A DNA stretch of 64,000 nucleotides from Marinomonas spartinae (lineage in GTDB: Bacteria; Pseudomonadota; Gammaproteobacteria; Pseudomonadales; Marinomonadaceae): contig NZ_JAEMUI010000007.1 of assembly GCF_016461715.1 (NCBI RefSeq), forward strand, positions 1-64,000. The letters are read 5' to 3'. The position numbers and the translations under genes are program-made. The notes beneath the pieces are model-generated. The model did not search any database, was not told the DNA's origin, and saw nothing but the letters and a program-made list of their open reading frames with translations. Below are positions 44,527 to 54,277 of this stretch, piece by piece; within the stretch, counting starts at the first letter, position 1, and every line of letters begins with the position of its first letter.

Positions 44527-45561
44527 ATGAGTGAGCGGTCGCAAGTAAGGGTATTAATTGTTGACGACTCAGAGTTGATGCGGAGTTTATTGACCAGCAT
44601 TTTATCGTCAGATTCTCATCTTAAAGTGGTGGGAACGGCTAAAGATGCCTATGAGGCGAAAGAGCAGGTTAAAAAGCTATCTCCGGATGTGATTACGCTG
44701 GATATTGAGATGCCGGAAGTTAATGGACTGCGTTTTCTTCAGGTTTTAATGAAGGCGAACCCGACGCCAGTCGTGATGGTATCGACCTTGACCGAGCAAC
44801 ATGCTGCGGCCACCTTAACGGCTTTAGAATACGGTGCGGTAGATTACATCGCGAAGCCTAAAGTTTATGACGGTTCGACACTGAACAAATATGCAAAAGA
44901 AATGATTAGTAAAGTGCGTCAAGCTGCTAGAGCGAATGTTCGATCTCGGACTAAGGCAGCCACGCCTCCAGCTAAAATACCATTAAAGAAAAATGCTTCT
45001 AATAGAATATTGGCGATAGGTGCGTCTACGGGAGGCACGGAAGCCATCCGTGATTTATTACAGCAGCTGCCCGCAGAACAGTTTGGGGTAGTGATATCGC
45101 AACACATGCCACCTGGTTTCACGAAAACCTATGCCGAGCGATTGAATCGGCAAACCGGTTTTCAAGTTGTTGAGTCCCAAGGGGGAGAAGTGGTGAAGCC
45201 TGGTACTGCTTATATCGCTCCGGGAGGGTACCATTTAACCTTACGCCGTAAAGGAAACCTAATTTATACCGATCTTGTTATAGGCGAGAAAGTCTGTGGA
45301 CACCGACCATCGGTGGATGTGATGTTTGACTCCGTGGCGGAACTGATTGGTAAAACCGCCATGGCCGTTTTACTGACAGGCATGGGTAAGGATGGGGCAC
45401 AAGGCCTGAAGAAGATTAAAGACAAAGGGGGATACACCGTCGCTCAAGATGAGGCCTCTTGTGTTGTCTTTGGTATGCCAAGAGAGGCGATTAATCTTGG
45501 TGCGACTTGCTCAATACAAGCGCTTTCCGGTATGGGAAATCATCTTGTGAGCTTGTTGTAA
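44527..45561 (+). CDS. cheB: Chemotaxis methylesterase CheB
   Basis: 344 residues. Receiver domain (~1-125, phosphoacceptor Asp59 in ITLDIEMPEVNG) and CheB methylesterase domain (~160-344) with Ser in IGASTGGTEAI, His in SQHMPPGFT and Asp in LTGMGKDG. It removes methyl groups from receptors when phosphorylated by CheA. The frame extends upstream to TTG 44470, but ATG 44527 gives the normal N-terminus. It is last in the operon and followed by a strong terminator. Confidence 0.93.
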   Translation: MSERSQVRVLIVDDSELMRSLLTSILSSDSHLKVVGTAKDAYEAKEQVKKLSPDVITLDIEMPEVNGLRFLQVLMKANPTPVVMVSTLTEQHAAATLTALEYGAVDYIAKPKVYDGSTLNKYAKEMISKVRQAARANVRSRTKAATPPAKIPLKKNASNRILAIGASTGGTEAIRDLLQQLPAEQFGVVISQHMPPGFTKTYAERLNRQTGFQVVESQGGEVVKPGTAYIAPGGYHLTLRRKGNLIYTDLVIGEKVCGHRPSVDVMFDSVAELIGKTAMAVLLTGMGKDGAQGLKKIKDKGGYTVAQDEASCVVFGMPREAINLGATCSIQALSGMGNHLVSLL

Positions 45562-45616
45562 AATATTCCGTTTTGGCGCATCCGCAAGGGATGTATCAAA
45601 TATAGGGAGCGATAGT

Positions 45617-45653
45617 AAATAGCCGTCATCAATCCATTTGATGACGGCTATTT
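45617..45653. terminator. Terminator of the chemosensory operon
   Basis: A perfect 16-bp stem, AAATAGCCGTCATCAA / TTGATGACGGCTATTT, with a 5-nt loop. It also serves the convergent TRAP operon. Confidence 0.88.
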
Positions 45654-45683
45654 AGATTGTGCGGAAACACTTTTAGAGAGACG

Positions 45684-47003
45684 TTAGGTTAACGCATGAA
45701 CCAACACCAAGGTGATGGAAGGAAAGGCAATTAACAACACCACCCGTGCTACGTCAGAGAGTAAAAAGGGGATGACACCTCTAAAGCTTTCTTTGAGAGA
45801 CAAGGAACTATCAAACGAGTTGATAATAAACACATTCATACCCACCGGAGGAGTGATTAATCCCACTTCCACGACGATCAAGGCGAGGATGCCAAACCAA
45901 ATGCCCACATCCGCAGGCGGGAAACCAAAATCCATTGCCATGATAACTGGGAAATAGATAGGGATTGTCAGTAATATCATGGCTAAGCTGTCCATAAAGC
46001 AGCCAAGCACTAAGTAGGTCAGTAGCATTAACGTTAATACTAAATAAGGGCTAAACCCTGCGTTTTCTATGTATTGGACCCCAAGGCTAGGAACCTGTGT
46101 GAGGGCAATGAAGACACTGAACAAATCAGCCCCAAAGACGATGAAGAAAATCATCGCGGATGAGACTGCCGTTCTGGTGATGCAGTCAATCAGCACATTA
46201 AAGCTTAATGAGCCATTCAGTAAGGCTAATAAACACGTCAGAATCACTCCCACTGCCGCCGCTTCGGTTGGCGTGAAGAAGCCTAGGTAAATCCCTCCTA
46301 AGACGATTAGGAAAATAACTGTTATGTGCCAGACATCTTTTAGGGAGGTGATTTTTTCTTTTAAGCTTGTCTTTTCACCACGGGGGCCCGCTTTTGGAAA
46401 GATGCGGACATAAATGGCAATGGCTAACATGTAACCAAAAGCGGCTAAAAAACCTGGCAAGAAGGCCGCAATAAAAAGCTTCGAGATATTTTGTTCAGTC
46501 AGGACCGCAAAAATAATTAACACCATGGATGGTGGAATCAAGATGCCTAATGTCCCTCCTGCTGCAAGGGTTCCAGCGGCTAAGCCGCTAGCGTATTTGT
46601 GCTTTTTCATTTCCGGTAAGGCGACTTTCCCCATGGTGGAGGCGGTTGCCAAAGACGAACCGCAAATGGCACCAAAGGCAGCGCAACCAGCAATGGACGC
46701 CATAGCCAGCCCTCCTTTTAAATGGCCGACCCACTTATTACAGGTACGAAAAAGCTCACTAGTGATACCTGAACGTGTGGTGATTTCTCCCATTAATAAA
46801 AACAGAGGCACCACAGACAGATCATAGGTTGAGAATTTCGCCACCGGAGCAGTACTTAAATAGCTTAATAGGGCGGGTGTTCCAGCCAGTGCGATATAGC
46901 CTGTACCACCGCTGATGAGCATTGCGAGCGCAATTGGAATACGAATGGCCATTAATATAAGCAAGAATGCCATCATTAATAATGCCAGTTCCACATTACC
47001 CAT
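45684..47003 (-). CDS. dctM: TRAP transporter large permease, DctM
   Basis: 439 residues with about twelve helices. Family marks: GSSLATASTMGKVALPEM, AAGGTLGILIPPSMVLI, FFTPTEAAAVG, GLITPPVGMN. It uses the Na+ gradient to import an organic acid. Start overlaps the small permease gene by 8 bp. Last gene of a DctP-DctQ-DctM operon. The substrate is open; the divergent aldehyde dehydrogenase hints at an aromatic or related compound. Confidence 0.93.
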   Translation of the reverse strand: MGNVELALLMMAFLLILMAIRIPIALAMLISGGTGYIALAGTPALLSYLSTAPVAKFSTYDLSVVPLFLLMGEITTRSGITSELFRTCNKWVGHLKGGLAMASIAGCAAFGAICGSSLATASTMGKVALPEMKKHKYASGLAAGTLAAGGTLGILIPPSMVLIIFAVLTEQNISKLFIAAFLPGFLAAFGYMLAIAIYVRIFPKAGPRGEKTSLKEKITSLKDVWHITVIFLIVLGGIYLGFFTPTEAAAVGVILTCLLALLNGSLSFNVLIDCITRTAVSSAMIFFIVFGADLFSVFIALTQVPSLGVQYIENAGFSPYLVLTLMLLTYLVLGCFMDSLAMILLTIPIYFPVIMAMDFGFPPADVGIWFGILALIVVEVGLITPPVGMNVFIINSFDSSLSLKESFRGVIPFLLSDVARVVLLIAFPSITLVLVHALT

Positions 47004-47517
47004 GTTTCAATCCTTTTAAAGAGGTCAGTATGCTGTCGAGACAATTGAGTGTTAATAGAGCAAACGAACCACAGCCAACGGCATACACGACCCAATTTGG
47101 TAACTGTAATATCATGGTGTAGTCAAAGTAGTCATAGGCATCCAGACCGCCTAGGGCTAACCGCCATGTTAATAGAGCAGCGACAAGGCACATCAAGCAA
47201 TCACTCAATATAGCAAGCCACGAAAGGGTGCGTGGGCTTGCTGATGCGGTAAAAATGTCTACCACCACATGGCCTTTTTTTAGGTGACAATAGGGCAAAA
47301 AGCAGAAAATGCTGATTCCTAACCCCATTTCTACTAACTCATAGTCTCCGGTGACAGACGTTTGAAAAAAAAGACGCCCTAAAATACTGGCGACCACCAT
47401 GATGGCAAGTGCCATCATAATGAGTCCACCAAGAATCGCGAGCTGTCGTGATACCCAGGTCAGAGCTGGATTGCTCCCTAGGTATTCGGACTCAGAAGTA
47501 ATGGGGGTATCACTCAT
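46996..47517 (-). CDS. dctQ: TRAP transporter small permease, DctQ
   Basis: 173 residues, four membrane helices (~28-50, 65-83, 105-127, 145-162) with the DctQ pattern ILGRLFFQTSVTGDYELVEMG and KKGHVVVD. It partners the large permease. Its start overlaps the DctP stop as ATGA, so the operon is translationally coupled. Confidence 0.92.
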   Translation of the reverse strand: MSDTPITSESEYLGSNPALTWVSRQLAILGGLIMMALAIMVVASILGRLFFQTSVTGDYELVEMGLGISIFCFLPYCHLKKGHVVVDIFTASASPRTLSWLAILSDCLMCLVAALLTWRLALGGLDAYDYFDYTMILQLPNWVVYAVGCGSFALLTLNCLDSILTSLKGLKHG

Positions 47518-48563
47518 GACTCACCATTTTGCTTTTCATATTTTGACAACAGGCTTTCTGCTTCGTTGTACAGTGCTTGACCGCGACCATTTGTGGATTT
47601 ATTCATGGTTTCAATCCACTTATCTGTCACAGGCTGCATTTTCGCTTTCCAACGGGCGACCTCTTCATCCGGTAAGGTATAAAAGTCATTGCCTGCGGCG
47701 ACAGCCGCATCGCGGCCAACCTTTTCGTTTTTATCAAATTCGTCGCCGATAAAACCTGCTAGGGGAATGCCTGAGTTATTATCGATGACTTTTTGCAGGT
47801 CTTTTGGAAGGGAGTTGTAAGCCTTTTTATTCATGGCAAATACAAAGGTGTTAGAGTACAAACCTCGCTTGCCAGAGATTTCAACGTTGTGCGTTGCTAG
47901 CTCATCAATTTTCAGAGGAGCTGTTACTTCAAAAGGCAGCACGGCAACATCCACCACACCTTTAGATAGCGCGCTGGCCATTTGTGTCACTGGCATAAAA
48001 ATACTGTTTACGTCTAATAGAGAAAATGCATCCCCCATGATGCGATTCGGCACACGAACTTTTAAGCCTTTCATGTCTTCTAGGGTTCTGACTTCTTTAT
48101 CGCGAACGTGCAAGGATCCTGGGGCATGGGTGTGTAAGGCAAGGACATGAACGTCGCGCATTTCATCCGTCATTTCTTTTTCATAGTATTCTTGCAATGC
48201 CATGCTGGTGGATTTGGCAGAGCCAACCATAAAAGGTAGTTCGAAGACTGTCATTTTAGGAAAACGGCCAGGCGTATAACCTGCGACCGTCCAGGCCAAA
48301 TCGACACGGCCTTTGCGTACCTGATCGTATAAAGAAGCGGGTTTACCGCCCAATTGCATCGCAGGGTAAATGACGATTTTGATTCGTCCATTAGACTCTT
48401 TCATTACCTTTTCCGCCCAAGGTTCTAATACTTTAGTGTGGGCCGTTGAGGAGGGGGGCAACATATGGTGCAGTTTAAACGTAAATTCAGGCTCAGCCGC
48501 TTGCGCGAAAGAGACAGTGGTAAGCATCAGGGCTGCGGCCATTAAAAGAGATTTTATTCGCAT
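47514..48563 (-). CDS. dctP: TRAP transporter solute-binding protein, DctP
   Basis: 349 residues. Signal peptide (MRIKSLLMAAALMLTTVSFA, cleavage near AQA-AEP), then the DctP-fold with FKLHHMLPPSSTAHTK and KVRVPNRIMGDAFSLL, which holds the conserved Arg that binds the ligand carboxylate. ATG 48563 follows AAAGG; a GTG nine bases upstream is too close to it. First gene of the TRAP operon. Confidence 0.92.
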   Translation of the reverse strand: MRIKSLLMAAALMLTTVSFAQAAEPEFTFKLHHMLPPSSTAHTKVLEPWAEKVMKESNGRIKIVIYPAMQLGGKPASLYDQVRKGRVDLAWTVAGYTPGRFPKMTVFELPFMVGSAKSTSMALQEYYEKEMTDEMRDVHVLALHTHAPGSLHVRDKEVRTLEDMKGLKVRVPNRIMGDAFSLLDVNSIFMPVTQMASALSKGVVDVAVLPFEVTAPLKIDELATHNVEISGKRGLYSNTFVFAMNKKAYNSLPKDLQKVIDNNSGIPLAGFIGDEFDKNEKVGRDAAVAAGNDFYTLPDEEVARWKAKMQPVTDKWIETMNKSTNGRGQALYNEAESLLSKYEKQNGES

Positions 48564-49000
48564 AATCGACACCTTTATTTTTTTTGTCGGTGAATGTGAT
48601 TGGACAAAAGGGGCTTCCTTTGCCTCCTTATACTTATGTCATAAACTGTTTTGTCTTACAACAATATTTCCTATTTTTTTTCTTTTTCCTTTCTTTGGTC
48701 ATGGCATTTGGTCTTATTTTTTATGATTTCTTGATAGATAACTGAACGCTAGTGACTTAAATAAGTGACGGCGGCGGCATAGTGACTGCTCGGTGGCAAT
48801 CAGTTGATTAGTCGATGAGGACGTTATGGTAATAGATAATTTATATTGTACTTTGTCATAAAAAAAGTTGATTCTAAAACTGTTTATAAATAAAACTATA
48901 TAATGCTAGGACGGCGCCGAGGGAAAGAAAAACGACTATCCATGCTCAGTTGTATGCATACTGGGTAGATAACAATAATAAATTGAAAGAAGGTAAGATT
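48564..49000. other. Divergent region, TRAP operon / aldehyde dehydrogenase
   Basis: 437 bp without a gene. It has two co-directional TGTCATAAA copies (48637-48645, 48854-48862) and a -10-like TATAAT at 48899-48904 for the dehydrogenase gene without a convincing -35. I see nothing else. Confidence 0.5.
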
Positions 49001-50464
49001 ATGAGTACCGATGTTTTACAGTCAAAGCCTTGGAATAATGCTTTTTTTAATGGTGATTGGGTCGAGGCCTCCGGTAACAGTGTTTCTGTCATTGAGCCTG
49101 CCACAGGTGATTCTCTTTCCAGTATTGTGCTAGCCACTGCTGACGATATTTATCGTGCTGCTAAGGATGCGGCGGCGGCTCAAAAAACATGGTTGGATAT
49201 GTCGCCAAGAGAAAGATCCGCCATATTTTATCGTGCGGCGGACTATTTTGATGAGCATGCTGAAGAATTTGCCATGTATATCGCCCGCGAAACGGGTGGG
49301 ATTTTTCAAAAAGGTCAGCATGAGGTTCGTGAATCCTCAACCATTTTGCGTTTAGCGGCGCACATGGTGCTCGAACCAAATGGTTTGACTCTACCGACTA
49401 CGGCGGGTCGTACTTCCATAGCAAAACGCATACCCCATGGCGTTATTGGGGTTATTTCCCCCTTTAATTTCCCGCTTATTTTATCGATTCGTTCTATTGC
49501 TCCAGCGTTAGCAACGGGCAATGCAATCGTCACGAAACCTGATCCTCAAACGCCCGTTACTGGTGGTTTCTTATTGGCGTTGGCCTTTGAAGCTGCGGGC
49601 TTACCAAAAGGTTTGTATCAGGTGCTACCTGGTGCTGTAGAAGCGGGCGAAGCCGTTTGTAATGCGCCAGAAATCGGTATGGTGGCCTTCACAGGTTCAA
49701 CGGCTGCGGGTCGCAAGGTGGGTGAAGCCTGTGGCCGAAATCTTAAAAAAGTGTCTTTAGAATTAGGGGGTAAGAGCTCGCTGATTGTACTGGAAGATGC
49801 GGACTTAGATGTGGCGGCCAGCAACATCGCATGGGGAGCCTATTTCCACCAAGGCCAGATTTGTATGGCATCAGGTCGTATTTTAGTACAAGAGAGTGTC
49901 GCAAAAGCATTGACCGCGAAAATTGTTGAAAAAGCGCAACACTTGCCAGTAGGGAATCCTACCACTAAACAAGTCGCACTTGGGCCGTTAATCAACGAAA
50001 CACAATTGAAGAAAGTGGACAGCATTATAAAAGATACCATTGCTGCAGGCGCGACGCTTGAAGTAGGGGGAACTTATGAGGGATTGTTCTATTCGCCAAC
50101 GGTCTTGTCGGGGGTGAAACCAGGCATGCGTTCTTTTGAAGAAGAAATTTTTGGCCCTGTGGCGAATATTGTCACCTTCAGTACCGACGAAGAAGCTATT
50201 GAGTTGGCTAATAATACTGAGTACGGATTGTCCGGTGCGGTCATCAGTGCCAATGTTAGTCGAGCGCAAAAAATTGCTAGTCAATTGCATGTCGGCTTGT
50301 TGCATATTAATGACCAGACAGTAAACGACGAATGCATCAACCCATTTGGTGGTTGTGGTAATTCAGGTAATGGCAATGCGGTCGGTGGTCCATCAGATTG
50401 GGATACCTATACTCATTGGCAATGGATGACAGTGAAAGAACAAGCAACGGCGTATCCTTTCTAA
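49001..50464 (+). CDS. Aldehyde dehydrogenase, benzaldehyde/vanillin type
   Basis: 487 residues. NAD-binding VGVISPFNFPL-type loop, Glu in LELGGKSSLIV, nucleophile Cys in GQICMASGRI, and the C-terminal NPFGGCGNSGNG, a form seen in benzaldehyde (XylC/AreC) and vanillin dehydrogenases. It oxidises an aldehyde to the acid. ATG 49001 has AAGG eight bases before it; the frame extends 51 bp further upstream. Divergent from the TRAP operon, so the imported compound may yield its substrate. Confidence 0.88.
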   Translation: MSTDVLQSKPWNNAFFNGDWVEASGNSVSVIEPATGDSLSSIVLATADDIYRAAKDAAAAQKTWLDMSPRERSAIFYRAADYFDEHAEEFAMYIARETGGIFQKGQHEVRESSTILRLAAHMVLEPNGLTLPTTAGRTSIAKRIPHGVIGVISPFNFPLILSIRSIAPALATGNAIVTKPDPQTPVTGGFLLALAFEAAGLPKGLYQVLPGAVEAGEAVCNAPEIGMVAFTGSTAAGRKVGEACGRNLKKVSLELGGKSSLIVLEDADLDVAASNIAWGAYFHQGQICMASGRILVQESVAKALTAKIVEKAQHLPVGNPTTKQVALGPLINETQLKKVDSIIKDTIAAGATLEVGGTYEGLFYSPTVLSGVKPGMRSFEEEIFGPVANIVTFSTDEEAIELANNTEYGLSGAVISANVSRAQKIASQLHVGLLHINDQTVNDECINPFGGCGNSGNGNAVGGPSDWDTYTHWQWMTVKEQATAYPF

Positions 50465-50537
50465 TTAGACGTCGCTTTGGCAACCAACATCTGAATAGTA
50501 TGTGAAGCTGAATTGATATTGCATTTCATCGTTAAAC

Positions 50538-50571
50538 AAAAAAGCAAGCAGTGGCCCTGTTTGCTTTTTTT
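50538..50571. terminator. Terminator, aldehyde dehydrogenase / LysR convergence
   Basis: AAAAAAGCAAGCAG / CTGTTTGCTTTTTT hairpin with one mismatch and a T-run on the + strand; also reads as A-run/T-run on the minus strand. Confidence 0.82.
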
Positions 50572-51508
50572 ATCGACTTTGTCCCGTCCTGAAAGGGGGG
50601 TCTTTGAGTACCTCAGGAATATGCAGAATCAGATAATCAAGAAAGACTCGTGTTGCGGGGTTCATGCCTTTTCGTTTAGAGAAAACGGCATGCACAGTAT
50701 GAGCTTTGGAAGTCCATTCTGGCAGTAATTGAATCAACTGCCCAGTTTCAATACTGGGGGACGCAACCGGTGCAGGAATAAGGGCAACGCCAATCCCTTG
50801 CACTGCACTTTCCAATTGAATCCAGCGGTTTAAGCAAAAGAGTCTAGGGTGATGTTTGACGATGCAAGGGGCGCCATCTGGGCCAAATAGCTCCCACTTA
50901 TGTTCCTGACTTTCTAGTTTATTGAGCTGTTCGCTCAATGTTGGCATATGAGACAGCTGATCTGGGTGGGTTGGATTACCGTGAGTGCTGATAAAGTCTG
51001 GGCTCGCCACAAGAATCATTTTGCTGCTTGCCAGTGGCTTGGCCACTAACCCCGGCTCGCAATCTAAGGACTTTCTGGAACGCAACGCAATATCGACCCT
51101 CTCTTCGATGACTTGTACATCTCTGTCTGTGGCATCAAGAGAGACGGTGACCTTTGGATATTGTCGCATGAAGTCAGGCAATAACAAGGAAATATGGTGT
51201 TGAGCCAAAACGGTTGGGCAACTGACTCGTACCAACCCTGAGGGCACCGACTGTAATAAAGCAACCGAGTCATAAGCGGATTGCCCTTCCGCGACCATAT
51301 TTATGGCCCCTTCGTAAAGCTGCCGGCCGGCTTCGGTCAGTGAAAATTGCCGGCTGTTACGTTGAATTAATTGCACCCCAACTTTTTCTTCAAGCTTAGC
51401 CACCCGTCGACTAAGTAGGGATTTAGTAATTCCAGATGCCCTTTCTGCAGCAGTATAGCCGCCATTATCGGCCGTCAGATAAAAATAGTAGAGATCGTTA
51501 AAATCCAT
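50570..51508 (-). CDS. LysR-family transcriptional regulator
   Basis: 312 residues. HTH near 14-33 (GGYTAAERASGITKSLLSRRVAKLE), effector domain following. 58 bp downstream of the MFS gene on the same strand, so it may be co-transcribed with the efflux pair and autoregulate it. It converges on the aldehyde dehydrogenase gene. Confidence 0.87.
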   Translation of the reverse strand: MDFNDLYYFYLTADNGGYTAAERASGITKSLLSRRVAKLEEKVGVQLIQRNSRQFSLTEAGRQLYEGAINMVAEGQSAYDSVALLQSVPSGLVRVSCPTVLAQHHISLLLPDFMRQYPKVTVSLDATDRDVQVIEERVDIALRSRKSLDCEPGLVAKPLASSKMILVASPDFISTHGNPTHPDQLSHMPTLSEQLNKLESQEHKWELFGPDGAPCIVKHHPRLFCLNRWIQLESAVQGIGVALIPAPVASPSIETGQLIQLLPEWTSKAHTVHAVFSKRKGMNPATRVFLDYLILHIPEVLKDPPFRTGQSR

Positions 51509-51566
51509 TGGTAATTAGTCTCTCCAGTCTGCTAAGACGGTGTTTGTGAGTCGACGTGATTGCTTG

Positions 51567-53129
51567 TTAGTTAAGGCGACTTTGCAACGCCATGATAATA
51601 AAACCGATAATAGCAACAATAAATAACAGAGAGTAATAATCGATCCCCGCTAATAGCACGGCATTTTGCTTCACATGTTGAGCAATCCAGGCAAAGGCCA
51701 TTTTATTGGCGACGACTTGGCTGACTTGTCCATAGGCATTTGCTACTTGGTGCAGGGTACTTTGGTAAATGGGATTGTTTGCTGCCACATGCTCGTTCAG
51801 TGCGTTGTAGTGAATCGTGGTACGCCACTGTAAGCCAATACTTGCGAATGCGGTGCCCATTGACATGCCGATCTGAGAAATCATATTTTTTAGCTGCTGA
51901 GCATGGGAAAAAGCGGTTTCATCGTGTTCAAGCTCCTTAAAAGATTTTGCCGCTGCGGTACCTTGCAAAAACACAGTAAAGAAACCAAAGAAAGCAATGG
52001 CGGGCAAAATCTGCGTTTGCATGTTTGAGCTTGGTGTCAAGTGCGACATGATATAGCCATAACAACCTAAACAAAAAAAGCCAAACATGAAAAACTTTTT
52101 CCCATTGGGTCTTTTTGGAAACACCTTCATGTGAACCCATACCCCAAGAATGGCAGACACTAAACCTAATGCATACCAGTTCCCCACTGTACTCCAACTA
52201 AAGCCTAGCCCTTTTTGCAATATCTGTGGCAGTAGGTAGTTATTCGACCCCATGATCAAATAGCAGGTAAAAAACACCAGTACGCCGGAGCGGTAGATTT
52301 TGCTTTCGAAAAGTTGCTTTATCGACAACAGCGGTCTGGCGTGATGGTGACGAATGGTACTGCGAATAAAGTAATAAATACTGGTTAATCCGAGCAATAA
52401 AATGACGCTGACTAAAACGGTATTGCTGTAGAACTCATAGCTGCCATAACGCAGTGCGTAAAGTATTAAAAAGGAGCCCGCTGTTAATGCCATGACGAGA
52501 TAGGGATGGGATTGGGAGCGTAGCTCTTTCTTGGTTGGAATGCCTGGCAAACAAAACGCTGCAGTGATGGCAGCGAGAACAGTGAAGACCATTAAGATAG
52601 CAAACAGATATTGCCAAGAGGCATCTAAAAACAAGTTTGCCACTAAAAACGGTGCCAGAGCAGAGCTGATGGTGAGACCGTAAGCATAGGTTTTGATGCC
52701 CGTGAGTCGAAGTGGACTTGGTGGAAATAAGGTGATAATGACCCGTGCACCCGCCATAAAAGCCGCGCCGCCAAACCCCATCACCACGTGACCGATCAAA
52801 AAGACCGTGAAATTATTGCCATAAAAGCAGATCAAACAGCCGATAAAAAAGATGAATAGCGAGGCTAGAATATAGTATTTCCAGCCCATTCGCTCGATTA
52901 ACCAGCGCTGCTTCGAGATGGTGACGACAGCGACACAAGCGTATGCCGCCGTCGTTAAACTGTATTCCTGTGGTGAGACGCCTAACTCCCCCATTAAGGG
53001 GGCCGCCGCGAAGGCGATCATCCCTGTTTGCAGGAAGTTTAGCAGCATCAGTAAGAAGATGGTCGCCAGCATCAAAAAATTGTGCGACGGCGCAGGAACG
53101 TATTTATGTTGGCTAATGCGTTGGATCAT
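51567..53129 (-). CDS. MFS efflux pump, EmrB/DHA2-like
   Basis: 520 residues with about 14 predicted membrane segments, the DHA2 layout. It starts with LQTGMIAFAAAPLMGELGVSP and has the drug:H+ antiporter helix HVVMGFGGAAFMAGARVII, though motif A is atypical. It works with the adaptor encoded 5 bp upstream and probably exports a toxic compound. Substrate unknown. No outer-membrane factor gene is adjacent. Confidence 0.85.
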   Translation of the reverse strand: MIQRISQHKYVPAPSHNFLMLATIFLLMLLNFLQTGMIAFAAAPLMGELGVSPQEYSLTTAAYACVAVVTISKQRWLIERMGWKYYILASLFIFFIGCLICFYGNNFTVFLIGHVVMGFGGAAFMAGARVIITLFPPSPLRLTGIKTYAYGLTISSALAPFLVANLFLDASWQYLFAILMVFTVLAAITAAFCLPGIPTKKELRSQSHPYLVMALTAGSFLILYALRYGSYEFYSNTVLVSVILLLGLTSIYYFIRSTIRHHHARPLLSIKQLFESKIYRSGVLVFFTCYLIMGSNNYLLPQILQKGLGFSWSTVGNWYALGLVSAILGVWVHMKVFPKRPNGKKFFMFGFFCLGCYGYIMSHLTPSSNMQTQILPAIAFFGFFTVFLQGTAAAKSFKELEHDETAFSHAQQLKNMISQIGMSMGTAFASIGLQWRTTIHYNALNEHVAANNPIYQSTLHQVANAYGQVSQVVANKMAFAWIAQHVKQNAVLLAGIDYYSLLFIVAIIGFIIMALQSRLN

Positions 53130-53134
53130 AGTGG

Positions 53135-54277
53135 TTACATGTTTTCTTTAATGATCTTTTGAATAAGCGCATTGGCGCCTTTATCCCCATCGTCGAATAC
53201 ATCGGTTCGCCAAGGTGTTGGAGGTGTTGCTACGGTGGTTAATTCCGCTTTACCTGCATTCTGTGTGTTGACCGTCACATTCATGGAGAGACCGGGTCTA
53301 AGAGGATGATCAATGAGTTCTTGTGGCTTGAGGGCAATGCGTACAGGAACACGTTGTACCACTTTGATCCAGTTACCTGTTGCGTTAGTGGCTGGCAATA
53401 ATGAAAAGGCGCTGCCTGTTCCTGGAATGATCCCTTGTACCGTACCATGGTAAATGACTGATGAACCGTAAACATCGGAGGTTAAACTAACAGGTTGTCC
53501 GGCACGAATATTTCCTATTTGCGTTTCTTTAAAATTTGCTACGACCCACACATGATTTAACGGCACGATCGACATTAAGGTACTGCCTGCAGAGACATGC
53601 TGTCCAACTTGCACACTACGTTGTGCAACATAGCCGCTGACTGGTGCGACAATGGTGGTTCTGTGCAAAGCAAGCCAGGCGCTTTTTAACGCGGACTCGG
53701 CTTTTAGAACATCTGGGTGAGTAAGTACGGTTGTGTGATCCACTTTGGTTTTGATGGCATCGTAGGCTTTTTGAGCAACGTCGTATGAGGCTTTCGCACT
53801 GATATAGGTGCTTTTATAGTGGCTTAGATCTTCACTCGAAATGAGATTGTTTTTTCTCAGTTTAACCCGCCGTTGGTAATCACTGTCTGCCTTATCCAGA
53901 GCGACTTTCGCTAATTCAACATTGGCTTTTTGTTCTTCTAAAGCGGCAAAACTGTTGCGAACTGCGCGAATGGTACTGGCAAGATTCGCCTGCGCTTCTT
54001 GAAGTGCTAACTGGGCATCAACGGGGTTTATTTTAACGAGTAGGTCAGATTGCTTAACCAAGCTGGTATTTTCCGCCATGATGTCTGTTACGGTACCAGA
54101 GACTTGCGACATGACATTAACCACATTACCGGCAACGTAAGCGTCTTCTGTTGACTCATGAAACTGTCCTATTTTTGACCACCAAATATAGGCGGCGATA
54201 CAAGCGATGACGGTGGTAATAGCCAGTACCACGACCGTCGTTTTCTTGTTCATGATGTGTTTTTCTGTATCGGTCAT
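53135..54277 (-). CDS. HlyD/EmrA-family membrane-fusion adaptor
   Basis: 380 residues. A single N-terminal membrane helix (~13-30), lipoyl-type halves (ESTEDAYVAGNVVNVMSQVS and VAPVSGYVAQRSVQVGQHV), a long coiled coil in between, and a C-terminal beta domain (PVRIALKPQELIDHPLRPG). It is the partner of the MFS pump directly after it. The ATG has no strong SD; a later ATG (54253) is possible. Confidence 0.87.
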   Translation of the reverse strand: MTDTEKHIMNKKTTVVVLAITTVIACIAAYIWWSKIGQFHESTEDAYVAGNVVNVMSQVSGTVTDIMAENTSLVKQSDLLVKINPVDAQLALQEAQANLASTIRAVRNSFAALEEQKANVELAKVALDKADSDYQRRVKLRKNNLISSEDLSHYKSTYISAKASYDVAQKAYDAIKTKVDHTTVLTHPDVLKAESALKSAWLALHRTTIVAPVSGYVAQRSVQVGQHVSAGSTLMSIVPLNHVWVVANFKETQIGNIRAGQPVSLTSDVYGSSVIYHGTVQGIIPGTGSAFSLLPATNATGNWIKVVQRVPVRIALKPQELIDHPLRPGLSMNVTVNTQNAGKAELTTVATPPTPWRTDVFDDGDKGANALIQKIIKENM

